A stretch of 64,000 bases of DNA. Origin: Latrodectus hesperus. Lineage: Eukaryota; Arthropoda; Arachnida; Araneae; Theridiidae. How positions within the stretch are numbered: the first letter of the stretch is position 1; the number at the start of each line of letters is the position of its first letter. This document shows, one piece after another, positions 1 to 18,480 of the stretch. A program made the position numbers and the translations under genes. Location: the NCBI GenBank assembly GCA_037975125.1, contig CM075851.1, forward strand, positions 122,515,464-122,579,463. Reading direction: 5' to 3'. The notes under the pieces were generated by a model that did not search any database, was not told the origin of the DNA, and saw nothing but the letters and a program-made list of their open reading frames with translations.

Positions 1-37
1 GCACCAGAGGATCTATTCCCTCAATTTTGGCATTGAT
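1..37 (-). CDS. possible exon start cut by window edge
   Basis: Read on the minus strand, a pyrimidine-rich tract (TGTACCCCTTCAG) ends in AG, and the 37 bases after it, down to the window edge, stay open and read INAKIEGIDPLV. These bases are about half GC, while the flanking sequence is about one quarter GC, and the change is abrupt at the putative acceptor. This fits the 5' part of an internal exon preceded by an intron that occupies the start of the window. The gene is not recognised. The plus strand also has a short open reading here ending in a stop at 53-55, so the strand is a judgement from the acceptor. It is too short for homology by eye. Confidence 0.35.
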   Translation of the reverse strand, partial: MNAKIEGIDPLV

Positions 38-55
38 CTGAAGGGGTACATATGA

Positions 56-5568
<5,513 letters not shown>

Positions 5569-7680
5569 ACTTGGTTTGTGGAAAGTACTGATCTTTCCTC
5601 TCCGAATTTAAATTTCGATAAAATCACTCCACGCTCCAACTAGTTTCTTATATCAGCCATGCCATTAAGGACACAATATGCAAACGTTTATCTATCGTGG
5701 CAACTTTTATCTATTTTTATATAATCTAATGATAAAATAGGGTGACTACGAACTGTTGAGAAATTACAGATCTTAGGGAATTAATGGCTGAATGTTTTTA
5801 TGGATTAAAAGCATTTTTTATCATAATATTTTTCTGATGTTATAGATAGCTGTGGCATTTCTATTTTTCAAGAAATTGAGATTGCTTTCCACAAGGAATG
5901 ATTATCAGCCTAATTTTTTATCATGATTTTCTGAAAACTTTGACATGGTGGGTTGATTTGAACTTTTTGCTGACAATTTGGTCCTTCAGTGCAGAAATAT
6001 GATGATTTAAATTGGAACTTAAAAGTTCTTTGAAAGAGTTGAAGTTTTAATACCTAAAAATTGCATGATGGTAAATCAGAATCAGGCCACTTTCTTGTTT
6101 TTACCTCTGAATAGAGAGCTTTTTACCATAAATTCTAAATTTAAGTGTGTAAATATTCAGTATGATTCTTCTAAATGCATGAATTACATTTTCGAAATTC
6201 TCTTAAAATGATGAAATCATACGGAACATTTGAAAATCAAAATCATGAAAAAACTCTCAGTCTTAAAATTCTTGGCTGATTTTAGCTAGGGATGTGACTG
6301 AGAGACATTACTTACTACTAGAAATTATATATACAACCAATTATTGGTTACTGTGAAATCTTCATTATAGTTTCAGAGAATGTTACTCGGATCCCAGAAA
6401 TTTTCTAGTACCATGGAACGTACATGATTACTGGATCATTAAATACTACTCTCATTCTAGAAATGTAGCTCTTAAGTGATTAAAAACCTGCTCGTGATTT
6501 TATTAAGAGAAAAGAGATTCTATTATATCAAAAACTCGTACTTTTGCCTGCGAACTTTTTAAGGGAACTGATGTATTAACGTTTCTAGAAATTTTAAATC
6601 TCAAATTAGCTTTATCTGCATCTTTAAATTTGAGCAGAATTTATATATCCTTACCTCCTCTTTATTGACCCTTGAACATTCAAAATATGATTATAAACTT
6701 CAATCGTATACAAAAAGTTGTTAAGAACGAAATGAGTAATTAAAATTTATGTTCTTTGACAATTAAGACTATTGTTCTATATCCTGAAAATGAATGGTTA
6801 CATGTCTTTATTGACTCTATGGTTGAGAGGACATGTGGTGTTGAGTCAGGTATCCATAGTTAGCATTTTTTACTTACTAATTGGATCCCTTACCACTGTC
6901 TTCAATGGTGAAATCGAATCTATTGTTGTGGCTATTCAAAAACTGTTGATTTGTAGCCACTCTTTTGTAAGATCAAAATTGGTCCCAAAGGATTTTAGAA
7001 TGTAGATCCTTGTATAAAGCATTTGATTATAGAATTTCATCCCAATTAACTTCTGTCCATTGTGGAATATGATTTTTTAACTAATTGAAAACTGAAATAT
7101 GGAATTTTTGAGAATTATTCAATAGGTTAAATTCTACGGATGTTAGATTTTCTTTGTTTCACTATTCTACTAAACTTGTGTGGTACTGTTAGCATTGATG
7201 ATGAAGGTATTCCAAGCAGCTGATAGAGCATGGAATTCTCAAAGGGAATATGCAGGATCATATGAATCCTAAACTCATGGGTGTGAATAAGGAAAAATCT
7301 GATGCATAAGAAGGGTGCTTTGATAGAACAACATATAAATCATCCCAGCTTTTTTTCATACAACTAAATTGTTTTTTAACTTGATTGTTAAAAACTCTCA
7401 AGGTAAAATTCAAACGTAAGAGATTACAGATTGAATATTCTGGAGATAGAAAAAATTGTTCCCCGTTTTCTATGAAAGACTGCGGGTGTTCTATTTAAAA
7501 CACTGATTAGACATGTTTGTTTTCAGGACCATCTCTATAGAATTAAAGTGGTAGATTCCCAAAACTACGCTATGTGTGACTCTAATCAACCAATGATGTT
7601 TGAATACTTAGATAATTGTATCGTAATTTCTCATTATAAGAATAATGTCAAGAAGTATTAGAGAGCCCATGAACTCATGA
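5569..7680 (+). pseudogene. decayed non-LTR retrotransposon ORF2 (RT, RNase H, zinc end)
   Basis: Remnant of a LINE polyprotein that would copy its own RNA at the insertion site. Broken frames carry recognisable landmarks in the correct order. A PQG motif of the reverse transcriptase lies at 5889-5897. The catalytic box follows at 5966-5977 and reads FADN-LVLQ where active enzymes have FADD, so the second Asp is lost. An RNase H segment with GSLTTVFNGEIES lies near 6870-6920. A second RNase H piece, matching the G-N-E-x-A-D-x-L-A region, lies near 7280-7340 after a frameshift. A C-terminal zinc-finger-like end (AMCDSNQPMMFEYLDNC) lies around 7560-7620. Stops and frameshifts between the motifs show long decay. 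Domain order fits a clade whose ORF2 carries RNase H; the family name and exact ends are unresolved. Confidence 0.75.
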
Positions 7681-9380
7681 CTTGAGCACTAACGTTCTAT
7701 GTTTGTAAAACAAAATAGTCACTGTAATAATAAATTTAAAATTACTTAAAAACAAAATCCTTAACATCACAATGTTCGTAAGACTTTCAATAATTGTTAA
7801 AATTCTTAACATTTTCGCAAAATTAATCTTAAGTGTTTGATAAAAAGTAACATTCACCACATTCATTTTGAGATAGAAAAAGTTATTGAATTTAAGAAGT
7901 TTCACTGAATTTGGGTGTTTCCAAGATTTGTTAAAAATCCATTTAATGTTTTAAAATAGCAGCTATTTTTACTAAAAAGTAGGATTCGTTATAAAATATG
8001 AGAAAATTGTAAGCTCTATCTGCAATTCCACTTTTACACACAGATTCAATTAAGTTCAAAATGAAACTTAGTTGAAGAAGAATATTCGGAGTTGTTCTAA
8101 ATAAAATTGGGCATATTAATTTACATAAGTATTAAATTTGTGTCATGACAGTATTTTATAATTTGTTATAAATAATTTACAAAACTGTTAACACCACACT
8201 GGCATCATTTAGACTAAATTAATTAACGATTTCTTTTTATATCAATATTTTATTTATTTTTATATTTCCTATTTTAGTATGACCTAAAATATAAAAAATC
8301 AAATTGAATGAGAATGTCACATTCAGCCAGTGTTTTAAAAGTAAAAAAAATGTGTTGATTAATTGTATGAAAAATGAAAATATAAAAAATAAAATTGTTT
8401 TTAAAATTTTTAAGTAAGGAAATGAATATATGAATATAATCATTGTGAAACGTTTTTAGCTAACTTGTATATGAAGGTTATTATTTCAAGTACTAAATGT
8501 AACTTCTTTTTAAATATTAGTATAGACTGATTTATATCACATGTTATAGATAATGTTAGCATCTCATTCCACATGAAATATTATTGCTCAATGTTATACT
8601 TGGCAAATAGTATAGATTATCATCCTAATAAGGGATTCTTTATTTTTATTAATACATATGTCTTAAGTACTATTGAATTTTAAGTTATCAAATATTACAA
8701 AAATTAATATTAATTTATTGCTTCAGCAATTTTGCTACATAAAGACGGCTTTTGAAAAATGTAAAAATATTGCAATAAAAGGAACGGAAAAAATTAATAG
8801 AATTGATTTTATATGTAAAATAGTATTTGATTTTTTTTTTTTACTTTTTAAATCAACAGGAAAATGTTTATATCAGGAAAAATATTATGTATTAGTGGAC
8901 AGTATTTCTTAACTAAGAAAAATATATCAAACAGAAAGAGAAAATCTTTTAGAAACAATATAGACCAGTAAAAGAAAGAAAGCAAATCCTTTTTGCCAAA
9001 GTTTCAAAAAACTATTTTTCTTATAAAGAGACTTGTCCGATCTTTTCTACGAAGCAGCAGAAACGAGGCGCGTAAATTACTCCGTATCTTAATCCTGTGA
9101 AAAATAGTAGACGATAGAAATAAAGTAACAAATATTTTTGTTTTCCGTTTTTAGATATGTGTTGCCCTACCCATTAATTTGTTTCGAGTCTTTGCTTTCA
9201 GAAAATGTATATTTATTGTCACCAGAACTCTTAGCTTTTTTTTTTTCTAAAATATCCAATACCTAAAAACATTAAACCTATAATGATAATTTATTTCCAA
9301 TTGAGAATCAACACAAATGTCTCTTTTTTTATGATCATTTCTAAATAAAAGATATAAAACGTAGCTTATTTTTTTGTTCG
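7681..9380. other. AT-rich noncoding DNA
   Basis: Nothing recognised. Short open frames here are rich in Phe, Ile, Asn and Lys as expected of AT-rich sequence. A small GC-richer patch at about 9030-9110 could be a transposon scrap but shows no motif. Confidence 0.55.
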
Positions 9381-9960
9381 TGTTTCACCCAGATCTTGTC
9401 ATCTTGTATTGGGTTATTTAGAATTATAGTGTGATTTTTGTATATAGTATGTTACCCCAGATTTTCAACTTTACTCAGAACTTAGCGTTCTGGACTCTAA
9501 CTTTGTTACATTTTTGTATTCTTTTGAACATTGTGATCTGGATTATTAGCGTTATGTTCTACATAGCTCTATGCAATAATCTAACCGTAATATTGTTTTG
9601 TATCATATTTTCCCCATAAATTACCCAGATTCAGTTCTACAACTGACTTTTTCCAAGAGGAAATTTGATTTTGCTACCGTAGACTCTGATTGGTCATCTG
9701 GCCAGTAGAACAAACCCCACCCACTATTGGACATCGAGTCCATCCATGTATATATTTGTAAATATTTTAGTCTCTTAAGCAATATATGATCCAGTTTTTG
9801 ATTTTTTTTTTTTGTCTTTCTCTTTCTCGCTGTTCCAGACTTCTTGCTGCAGATAAATCATTTCCATCTCTCAATTCACCTTCGTTCCATCTCCATTTCA
9901 CCTCATACCGAGAAGAAGCCACTTGTTTTGCTGGTACTTGAAGAACGAATATAAACTAAC
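9381..9960 (+). repeat. possible decayed solo LTR
   Basis: A block richer in GC than its surroundings, without a coding frame, starting TGTTTCACCC. It holds a TATA-like stretch (GTATATATTT, near 9749), pyrimidine-rich sequence (CTTTCTCTTTCTCG), a GATAAATC near 9855 resembling a polyadenylation site, and a downstream segment resembling an LTR R/U5 end. The order promoter, then poly(A) signal, then short tail fits an LTR. I could not find a target-site duplication or a clean CA end, so the boundaries and the class are tentative; it could be another promoter-bearing repeat. Confidence 0.3.
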
Positions 9961-10097
9961 TAAAAGATTTAAATTGTAAATGAGTAACGCAGAATATATT
10001 AAACGATTCTTCTAATATTTCAAAAAGGAAATACTTCCAATTTTTGTAAATGATTTAAGAACTTTAATTTGAATAACTTATTTTAAATAAAATAAAA

Positions 10098-10390
10098 GCC
10101 GCCCAGCTGCTGTAGTGGTCAGCGTGCCTGACTGCGGATAGGGTGGTCTTGGGTTTGAATCCCGTTCGACATGGATGTACTTTCTCTCTCTATCTATCCT
10201 GTATTTGTGCTTTCCTTGTATGAATGGGTTGTGAATGATTGCCTAACCTATAAACGGGTACCTATGGCATTTGTGTACTGAAAAAGTCTGACTCCACATC
10301 AAAAATATGGTTCAGTTGGAAAAGTGGAGCAGTGCACCCCATGATACCAGAGTAGCTGGCACACGATAATAACAGCAAAAACAAATAAAA
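10098..10390 (+). mobile_element. tRNA-derived SINE
   Basis: A short retroposon copied in trans by a LINE and transcribed by RNA polymerase III. The head resembles a tRNA: box A is TAGTGGTCAGCGTG near 10112 and box B is GGGTTTGAATCCC at 10151-10163. Behind it is a body of about 210 bases that does not look like a tRNA (it contains GGTTCAGTTGGAAAAGTGGA), then an A-rich tail AACAGCAAAAACAAATAAAA. It lacks the folding and spacing of a functional tRNA gene. It is the best-preserved SINE in the window. Confidence 0.85.
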
Positions 10391-10639
10391 TATATTATTA
10401 TTGAAAAAATTCATTATGTAAGAGTTTTAAATAACATTCGTGGTATTTATCACCTTTGAGGAACTAAAAGAATCTTTAAGAAATTTATTTTATTGAATGA
10501 CGAGACATAAGAGAATTTTTGTAATAAGACAATATTCCAAATGCAGCAATATTCTTAAGTGCGTTACATTAATATCAGATTCTTTTAAGTGGCTTGTATT
10601 TCAATAAAGTTAAAAATGATTAAATTTGATATTTGTTGT

Positions 10640-11190
10640 GGCTCATCTTCTTTAAAGATCTGACTTATCTCTGATCAACTTCAAATTGTTGATATAATTG
10701 TTGAACAGTCGATGGACAGTAGGGGATCTGAGAATAAATCCTCCAGGGAAAATTCAATGAATCCAAAATATGTTTCAGTAAGGCTGGATAGTCACAGCAT
10801 TGTTTAAAAGTATGATATTTTTTGTACCACGTTCAAATGATAAACATTTTAGATGTCCTCTTGAGAATCTGGCCAAGGCAGTCCGAGATTTTAGGTCACA
10901 TTTTATTTCCAAAAAATTTCAAGAGATGTTCCAGGGTACCATTGGTGTGTGGTTGGAGTTTGCCTGATTGAATTTAGTTTAAATTTTTCATTAGAGTAAA
11001 GTTACTGGTATGTAGGTGATGAACCAGTGGGCGTATCTTTCACACTGCCCTCTTTGACCAGTCGATCTGCGGTCTCATTGCCACTAATATTTACATGGGA
11101 TGAAATCCATTGGAGTTGTACATCATGACCTTGGGAGATAATTTTCAATTTCAGCAGAAGAGATATACTTATTTCATCGTCTATAAATTA
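10640..11190 (-). pseudogene. non-LTR retrotransposon 3' end (RNase H, zinc end)
   Basis: The minus strand reads LQWISSHVNISGNETADRL around 11060-11130, the conserved C-terminal segment of LINE RNase H with its last catalytic Asp in the ETAD position. Further along the element (lower coordinates) the frame is broken, but HQWYPGTSLEI and, after shifts, a degraded CxxC...H...C tail (ALLKHILDS) can be followed to about 10740. The spacing matches the RNase H and zinc-end order seen elsewhere in the window. Everything upstream, including the reverse transcriptase, is missing, as expected of a 5'-truncated insertion. Confidence 0.75.
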
Positions 11191-12258
11191 CCAGTCACTG
11201 AGATGTAGAGATTGATATTTAAACTTTTTTGAAGAATACAGTTGCATTTCTTAAATTTCTATTACTCTATTTTTAATTACCAATAACAAATATTGCAATT
11301 TCTTCATTATTAAAAGCAAATTTAATAAATTATATGATGTATTGTAAAACGCATAATTAACAAAAAAATTGAAGCCAAAATAAACTATCCTTTATGTAAA
11401 TCGCAAAATAATGATTTTTTAGATTATTTTCCACATTTTAAAAATATTTCTCATTGGCGGGCGTTGATAGGTACTTATAATTTATTCAGTTGTTTTATGT
11501 AATTTTGAAAATACTATATTTATTGACTTTATTTGTAAAAGAAAAAAATATTAAAGATAATCTAACAATGTAAAAAAGTTTTCTAGGATTTTCCAAGATT
11601 GCAGCTGAACTTAAATATCTAGTTTTATATTTTATTAAAATGAAGAATTCGAGGAAATATACTATTGGTTTTTCTAAGACTCCTGCCAAGTAATGCAATC
11701 GATTGAAAAATTCAATACAGCTCAAAACTTTCTAACTCAAAAAGCAAAAGTAGGGTCATCATCATTTTATACTTTAATCTGAACAAGAAATCAATTTTGC
11801 TTCAAACTTCATTTTTTTATGTTACATTTCTTTTTTCCAACTAATGGAGTCACCTCTAATAAACAAATATGAAAATATCTCATATAAAACCAATATTGAG
11901 TAAAATTTGACATTTTACTTTTTTAAATATGAAATTAATGAATGTAAAAATTAAATATTAATTATTTATATTTAAAGTAGAGTTTACATTTTAATTAAAA
12001 AGTTATAATCTGTTAAGTGAACAAAATATCTATTTAAAAGATCAAACATAATTGAATCGTCTATAACTAATAATGCTAATCTCCTATATTAGTTAATATA
12101 TTCATTCAAAATGATGTTTAATCTATACATTTTAATTTTTCTCTACTTTAGATTTATCATGATTTAAAATTGTTTTTAAGTTATTAAAATTAAAAAAAAA
12201 TATTAGTTTCAATTGTATCATCAATATTTTGCACTCTGTACTACTTGTTCTTCGATAA
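11191..12258. other. AT-rich noncoding DNA
   Basis: No gene or repeat recognised; short AT-rich open frames only. Confidence 0.6.
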
Positions 12259-12440
12259 GCCAAGCTGGCAGCCGAATGGTTAGCGCTCTTGCCTTCGGTT
12301 CAACAGTTCGTGGGTTCGAATCCCGCCTTGGGAATGGATGTTTCTAGTGGTTCGGAATACACTTTAAACCGCAGGTCCCGCTCTAATTAGCCCTCTAGTG
12401 CAAAAAATGACCGTTGAGCGACGAACGAAATGTCCTTCGA
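12259..12440 (+). mobile_element. tRNA-derived SINE, second family
   Basis: The first 74 bases look strongly like a tRNA: CCAAG near the start can pair with CTTGG at 12327-12331, box A lies near 12265 (TGGCAGCCGAATGGTTAGCG) and box B is a perfect consensus GGTTCGAATCC at 12313-12323. The sequence then continues without a break into about 110 bases of moderately GC-rich body (CCGCAGGTCCCGCTC, GTTGAGCGACGAACG) typical of a SINE rather than a tRNA gene. It differs from the 10.1 kb SINE in both head and body. A (TA)n array starts about 60 bases after it. Confidence 0.8.
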
Positions 12441-12498
12441 TAATGTTACATTCATATGAAATATTTAAGTAATTTTATTTTTCGGAAGAACCACTAGT

Positions 12499-12616
<118 letters not shown>

Positions 12617-13104
12617 ACTAAATAAAATTCATAAAAACTTTATTTTTATAAGATTCGTATCATTTATTTATGAAGCAGTTTGAAAATAAAGAAAAATCAA
12701 ATTCTTAACCTGTTTCAACTATTTATTATCTTCACAAGACAAACTTGCATGTAAAGGATTATTGTATTCAATGTGGTCTTCTTCAGATTCCTGCAGTTCT
12801 GACAAATCATATTTTGAGCATACTTGGTATTTCATTATATAGACCATGAAAAATGATTTCTATCACAACATTATTGTAATAAAAAACTTTCAAAACTAAT
12901 TGGCAATCTTATAAACTTCCTTAGGCAAATTTGTCAAACCTATATACAGAATTATTGGTTACCAGAAAAATAAAGTGCATTTCATTGTCATCATTAATCT
13001 TGGCCTTACAGAGGCATGATATTGAAGAGACGATTTATTTTATGAAATATTTTTAATAAAATGGCATAAATAACTAAGATACCTAACAAGATTATCGTCG
13101 GTTA

Positions 13105-13535
13105 AGAGCATCATGGAAAAGTAACTGTCTACAAATGGATTGATGAAGATCATTAAGAAATCAAAAGACATTGAAAACTTGCTGGTGTTGAAAAGAGATA
13201 AAGTCACTTCATTGAAAAATACTTTTATTGTCTTCATTTCCATTTCTTAAGTGGATCGTGGAAAAGGAACTGTCTACAAATGGTTTCATGATTATCTTTA
13301 AGAAATCAGCAGACATTGAAAACTTGTTAGTGCTTAAAAGAGATAAAAGTCACTTCATTGAAAAATACTTTTATTTTCTTCATTTCCATTTCTTAAGTGG
13401 ATCATGGAAAAGGAACTGTCTACAAATGGTTTCATGAAGATCTTTAAGAAATCAGTAGACATTGAAAACTTGTTAGTGCTTAAAAGAGATAAAAGTCACT
13501 AAATTGAAAAATATTTTTATTTCCACCATTTCTTT
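13105..13535. repeat. three-copy 146 bp tandem repeat
   Basis: Three head-to-tail units anchored by TGGAAAAG-AACTGTCTACAA at 13114, 13259 and 13405, giving periods of 145 and 146. Each unit holds the same landmarks in order: the anchor, ATCTTTAAGAAATCAG, GACATTGAAAACTTG, AAAAGAGATAAA and a TTTTATT tract. Units 2 and 3 are more alike than either is to unit 1, suggesting the last duplication was the later one. A short open frame runs across units 2 and 3 on the plus strand, with no recognised domain. A minisatellite or embryonic satellite. Confidence 0.9.
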
Positions 13536-13539
13536 GGCA

Positions 13540-15109
13540 AGTGTTTCAATAAATGCCACGTAATTCTGCGATTCCTTAATAGACTATACCAAAGATAATG
13601 CGACTTAATTTAAATCTGTTCAGGATTTTAATAGTAATATTATTATAATCGCACACCACTATACAATATAATGTCATACGATATAATATGCTCTGATATT
13701 GCAATCCAACTTTTTGTGAAAATTAATGTTGATGAGAATGATCCTGGAACACTGACCATATGAGACACCGTTTTTCTTCATATGAACGATAAAAATTGCT
13801 ACATATGGGATATTTTTATTTTCTAATGTCTTTTACCAATAACCATAGCAATCTGATTATATGGTTGCACGCTATGGATTTATTTGCTGATTTTATCTTC
13901 TGATCATTTTTTACCCTACTCGTCAGGTCGTGAGAGTACATCATAATCTTACTGTCATAAGTTCATAGTACGATGATTTTTTTCTTTCAAAATGTTAATT
14001 CACAGGAACAGCAGTATTGGCGGATCACCAACTTAACTCAATGTAGAGCAACTCCCCATATTAAGCACCAAAATCGAAGAACTGTTTTGAGCTAACATTT
14101 GTCAGAATCATGTATTATCAACAACGCTTTCGAACATCTGGTTTAATCATCTCTCTGAATTAAACCCTCTTGAATTCCTAATTATAAATAGAAAACCATT
14201 TTTACGTAGGTAGATAAAGTACTATAGTTTAAAGATAACATTAGATGAAATGTTGCTAAAATCAAAAAAGAGTTTCAACTCATTAGCATTGAACATACTA
14301 CAAGTATAATCCTCTTTCAGTACGTAATTTATGTCAATGAAATCAATACATTGGTCAAATTCTATACATGAATAAACTTTGTGAGTGTTGAACTAGTGGT
14401 TCTTACAATTTTTAAACCTTCTACAGATACCATAATTCTCCTTTTTAGTACATATCTTAACTATTTTTGTATTTCAAAAATTTTTCTTCATTGTCTATAT
14501 AAATTATGTATTTAGTTTCATCAAAATCTGATAGACAAAACTGATTATGCATAGAACAGGATATAGATATAACAAATATGTATTGCATCATTATATTTTA
14601 TATGTGTCAATTTCAAAGATTAAATAAGTCACTTTTTCCTTAAATATTCTAATTTGGAGATAACATCATTAATATAACTGTGATGAGTATGTAATATTAT
14701 TTCATATATTAAAATCATATACCAGGATAATCTACTTATCAATAGCAAATCAAGGTTTTGACATAGGTTTGAGGAACATCATTATAGATGCAAATTTATT
14801 ATACTATAATATTCATTTAATTAAAAATAAGGAAAAATATGGTAATATAGAAGCTCGTGTATGACTTAAAGCAAAATTAATTTCAAGAAATAATTTAAAA
14901 GTCTTACTGAGATTGCATGGCAATATAAAATCAATAATTGGAAGCATTTGAATTTAGAATAGCATAAAAGTAATCGAGTTCAATAAGTATTTTATCTTTT
15001 ATTGATAGTTTAAGAAAGATGTTTGTAAAATTTCCCAAGAAATTTATAATCATTATTATATTAAATTTCGTTTATCTCTTAGTTTTGAAAAACAAATAAA
15101 ATTTTAATG

Positions 15110-15110
<1 letters not shown>
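13540..15110. other. mixed-composition noncoding DNA
   Basis: Slightly richer in GC than average between 13700 and 14200, suggesting an unidentified transposon relic. One segment near 14125-14170 reads LSELNPLEFL, faintly like the S-P-D-L-N-P-x-E block of Tc1-like transposases, but no other motif supports this. The rest is AT-rich without features. Confidence 0.4.

Positions 15111-15111
<1 letters not shown>

Positions 15112-15204
<93 letters not shown>
15112..15204. repeat. (TA)n microsatellite
   Basis: About 46 TA units, flanked by ordinary AT-rich sequence. Confidence 0.97.
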
Positions 15205-15207
<3 letters not shown>

Positions 15208-18044
15208 GAATATTTTACTTAAATTTTCAAAAAGAGCTAAATATTTTTGCATATAGAAACAATAAATAGCATTGTAAAAGAATAAAGTGTAATATTCTTA
15301 TTAATGTTTTTATTTTTATGGAAAATATCATTAGAACATGTTACTTTGTTTCAGTATTTGAATGAAAATGATCTATATTGAAATTAAATTAATCAAGGTA
15401 TTATGAGCAACACAAAAAATGTCCCTAATTATGGTTTTAAGGAGTATTTTTAGTATTTTTTTAACTTAAACATAAAGTTAAAATTAAAAAATCTTTTTTT
15501 TAAATTTATTTTACCATATTTTGTGATCTGATACATCAGAATCGAGAACTGTTTTAAATATTGATAATTTAAAAAAACATCTATCGTAATTCACTGAAGA
15601 AAGTTGGACTAAAGTTCTGTTCGACTGTTAATACGTAGAGAAGATTTATAAAATATTACCATATAAATAATATTTGTGAAAAATAAGCTATGAGGGATGG
15701 CTAAAAAGTTTTAACTTGTTTTATCTATTAGTTTTTGTGATCCTTTAAAATATTGAACAAATTTGTTTTTTTTAATAAACTGAAAGTTCTTTTTTTCACT
15801 GTACAATTTATCCAATAAGCAAGTAATGATAATTTATAGCATATGTGGCACATTAATTATAAAAATTATTTCAATGAGTGTTGATTATAATTATAGTAAC
15901 AAACACCTCATCAACTGTCCGTAAATAGAGAGGTATTTAAATTGATTTTACAGTAAAGTATGAGTGAAATATTGGTAAAGTAGAAAATAAATAAAAATTA
16001 TTTCCTTTGAATGAAAAAAATATTTTTTGTGGTGAAATACGCTAGAGGATCATTAAAAGGTATTTGCATTTTTACATTGATATAATCATATTTGAAATTA
16101 TTACTTCAATTAATGATTTAAACAGGGGAAAGGGACAACGGTCATTATTTTCTCGTATATGACCGATCAGTGATAAAAGAAGTATTTCTAACTAAGAGTT
16201 AGTGGACACGTTGAAACATCTGTATACAACGAAATGCTTTTTCTGTTCAATATTTAGTCTTAGTGGAAAATAGCTGTTCACAGTTACTAATAACTGTGAT
16301 TCATAAATATAGTGATTCATAACTGGCTGTTATTTATTTCTACCTACTGCCACGTCATCAATGTTTTCTCTTATGCATTAGATATGATTGCTTCCGAAAT
16401 AGCATTTATATGTTGTTGAATTGCATGAAGTATGGATCTAATTATCTCGCTTTGATTAAAAGTTTCTGAAAAATTCTCACTGTAATTTACCAGAAGCATA
16501 ATTAATTAGGAACTCATTGCTGAACAGCATCTTGTAAATCGTTACAATAATCTGTAATGCTTTAACTTCAAACTGTTTAATAATCTTGGGATGATATCGA
16601 TGGGAATTTCTATGACATGTTTCAGCTTCAGCAACAAGAATCTTTAAAATTATTCCGATTTTATTATAATTATTTGTCATATTGATAAAATTGTTGTCTC
16701 TGTTGATTCTTCAAACAGTTTATCTTATAAAGAAGTGAAATTGCTGTTTTTTGTATTAATTAATACTTTAGTTTATATTCGCATAACGTAAACATTATTC
16801 TCAGTTAACAATTCTAAGGTATTTAGAAAAAGGATATATTTAATAGGAGCTTTTAATATATTAGTTTTAGCTATTTTTATATTATATTACCAGTACACAG
16901 TCAAATAATTTAATAAGTAACAGTATTATTTTTTAATATTTTGGGACGAAAAATTTCAAAAATGTATGATAATTTTGACAAAACAACATAAGAGTACTAC
17001 GTAGGAAGAAATTAAACTGTTTCAGAATTTTTTTGCTATAAGTTAAATAAAACCCTTTGTTATAATTTTATTTTTATTTCCATACCATTTTATACACAAA
17101 ATAGTTTTTTCAAAACATTAAATTTAAGAAATTCAATAAAACTCTAAGAATACTATTATTTTAAAAAAAGTGCATCCTCTTACCAAATGTAAGTTATTGC
17201 CATAAAACTTTGAATTGAATTATGTAATTTATGAGTGTACTTAACAAAATATTTTATTACATAAATTGCAAAAGATTATTTAATTTCAATGAAATAATTG
17301 TATTTCAAAAAGTTTTTTTTTTTTTTTTAATTTCCAATTAAATGTAATGTTAAAAATATAAGCTAGGTGATTTTAACACTTACTAATACTTCATCTTCTT
17401 TTATTCCTAATTTTTATAGCTTGCAATATACTTTTTTCAACGCAGTATTTCCTTCGTAGATATTATGCAAAAATTTATGACGTATCAATGAAAGTTTATT
17501 TCAGCTGCTACTCTTTTGAATTTGACAATGAAGCTAGTGCGTATTCCAGCATCTGTACAAATCTTTTTCCCCTCATTTTAATGTGTTTTGATAATTTCAT
17601 TAAAACGTTTTGTTTTAAAGTCATTAAAAAGTCATTTAAATTTTTATTTTTTATTTTGAATAAAAGATATATTTATTAATCTGTGTAAATCATAAGATAG
17701 ATTATTTTCAAAAAGAACAAATATTTGTAATAATCAAATGAAATACAAAGATTAAAAATAAGGTATTTAAATGTATGAATTTAACAAACAGTTTAAAAAT
17801 ACATGATATTTCAAACTTTGTGTTTAATGATATATTTTACTAATATGTATATATTTTTCCTTTTATATGGTTAGCATGTGTAAGCTTATTTTTATTCACT
17901 TTAATATTAAAATTATTTCATTTTTAAATCTCTCATTTAATATAAATCTATTTAGCAGTAATTACGTAATATTTTCGAATTAAATTTTACGATGTGAAAA
18001 TTACTTACAGCCATATCTCTTATTATTATCATATTATACAATTG
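15205..18044. other. AT-rich noncoding DNA
   Basis: No gene recognised. The segment 16110-16700 is a little richer in GC and holds a 67-codon minus-strand open frame (16477-16680) without a known domain. A T18 run lies near 17311. I see no transposon motif. Confidence 0.5.
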
Positions 18045-18480
18045 TAATTTGCATGACTATAAATATGTTGGTTTAAACAAAAAAAGCATTTTCTTAAAAA
18101 ATTATCAAATGTTTTGATAAAACTGCCAAATGTGAAACTTATTAGCTGTAATGTTGCCGTCTTATATTAATTAAAACTATAACATTTTTAATAATTTTAC
18201 TCGATATATGAATTATAGTTCATATCATCCCTTAAAATAACGAAAAATTAAAGAGTAAATTTTGTATGCTTAAAATATAATGAACATTGCATGACTCTCA
18301 ATATGTTAGTTTATTGCATATAACGTAAATAAAAGAAATTATACATGTTTAAATAAACTAATTATACATAAACAAATTTCACAAATTAAAGAGTAAATTT
18401 TGTTTGTTTTAAAACATAATGAACATTGCATGACTCTAAATATGTTGGTTTATTGCATGTTACATGATGAAATAATTTAT
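18045..18480. repeat. 138 bp tandem/interspersed repeat
   Basis: Two tandem copies share AAGAGTAAATTTTGT (18251 and 18389, period 138) followed by TAATGAACATTGCATGACTC and AATATGTT-GTTTATTGCAT. A third, partial copy of the GCATGACT-TAAATATGTTGGTTTA part lies near 18052. Very AT-rich, with no coding capacity. Confidence 0.75.

Noticed and set aside
10098..12332. Functional tRNA genes
   Set aside because: Heads continue into SINE bodies, lack clean acceptor stems and terminators, and have no defined anticodon loop.
14120..14175. Tc1-like S-P-D-L-N-P-type block reading LSELNPLEFL
   Set aside because: Only one short motif with mismatches and no HTH or other catalytic block nearby.
16477..16680. 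67-codon minus-strand open frame
   Set aside because: No recognisable domain; mixed composition but no supporting signals.
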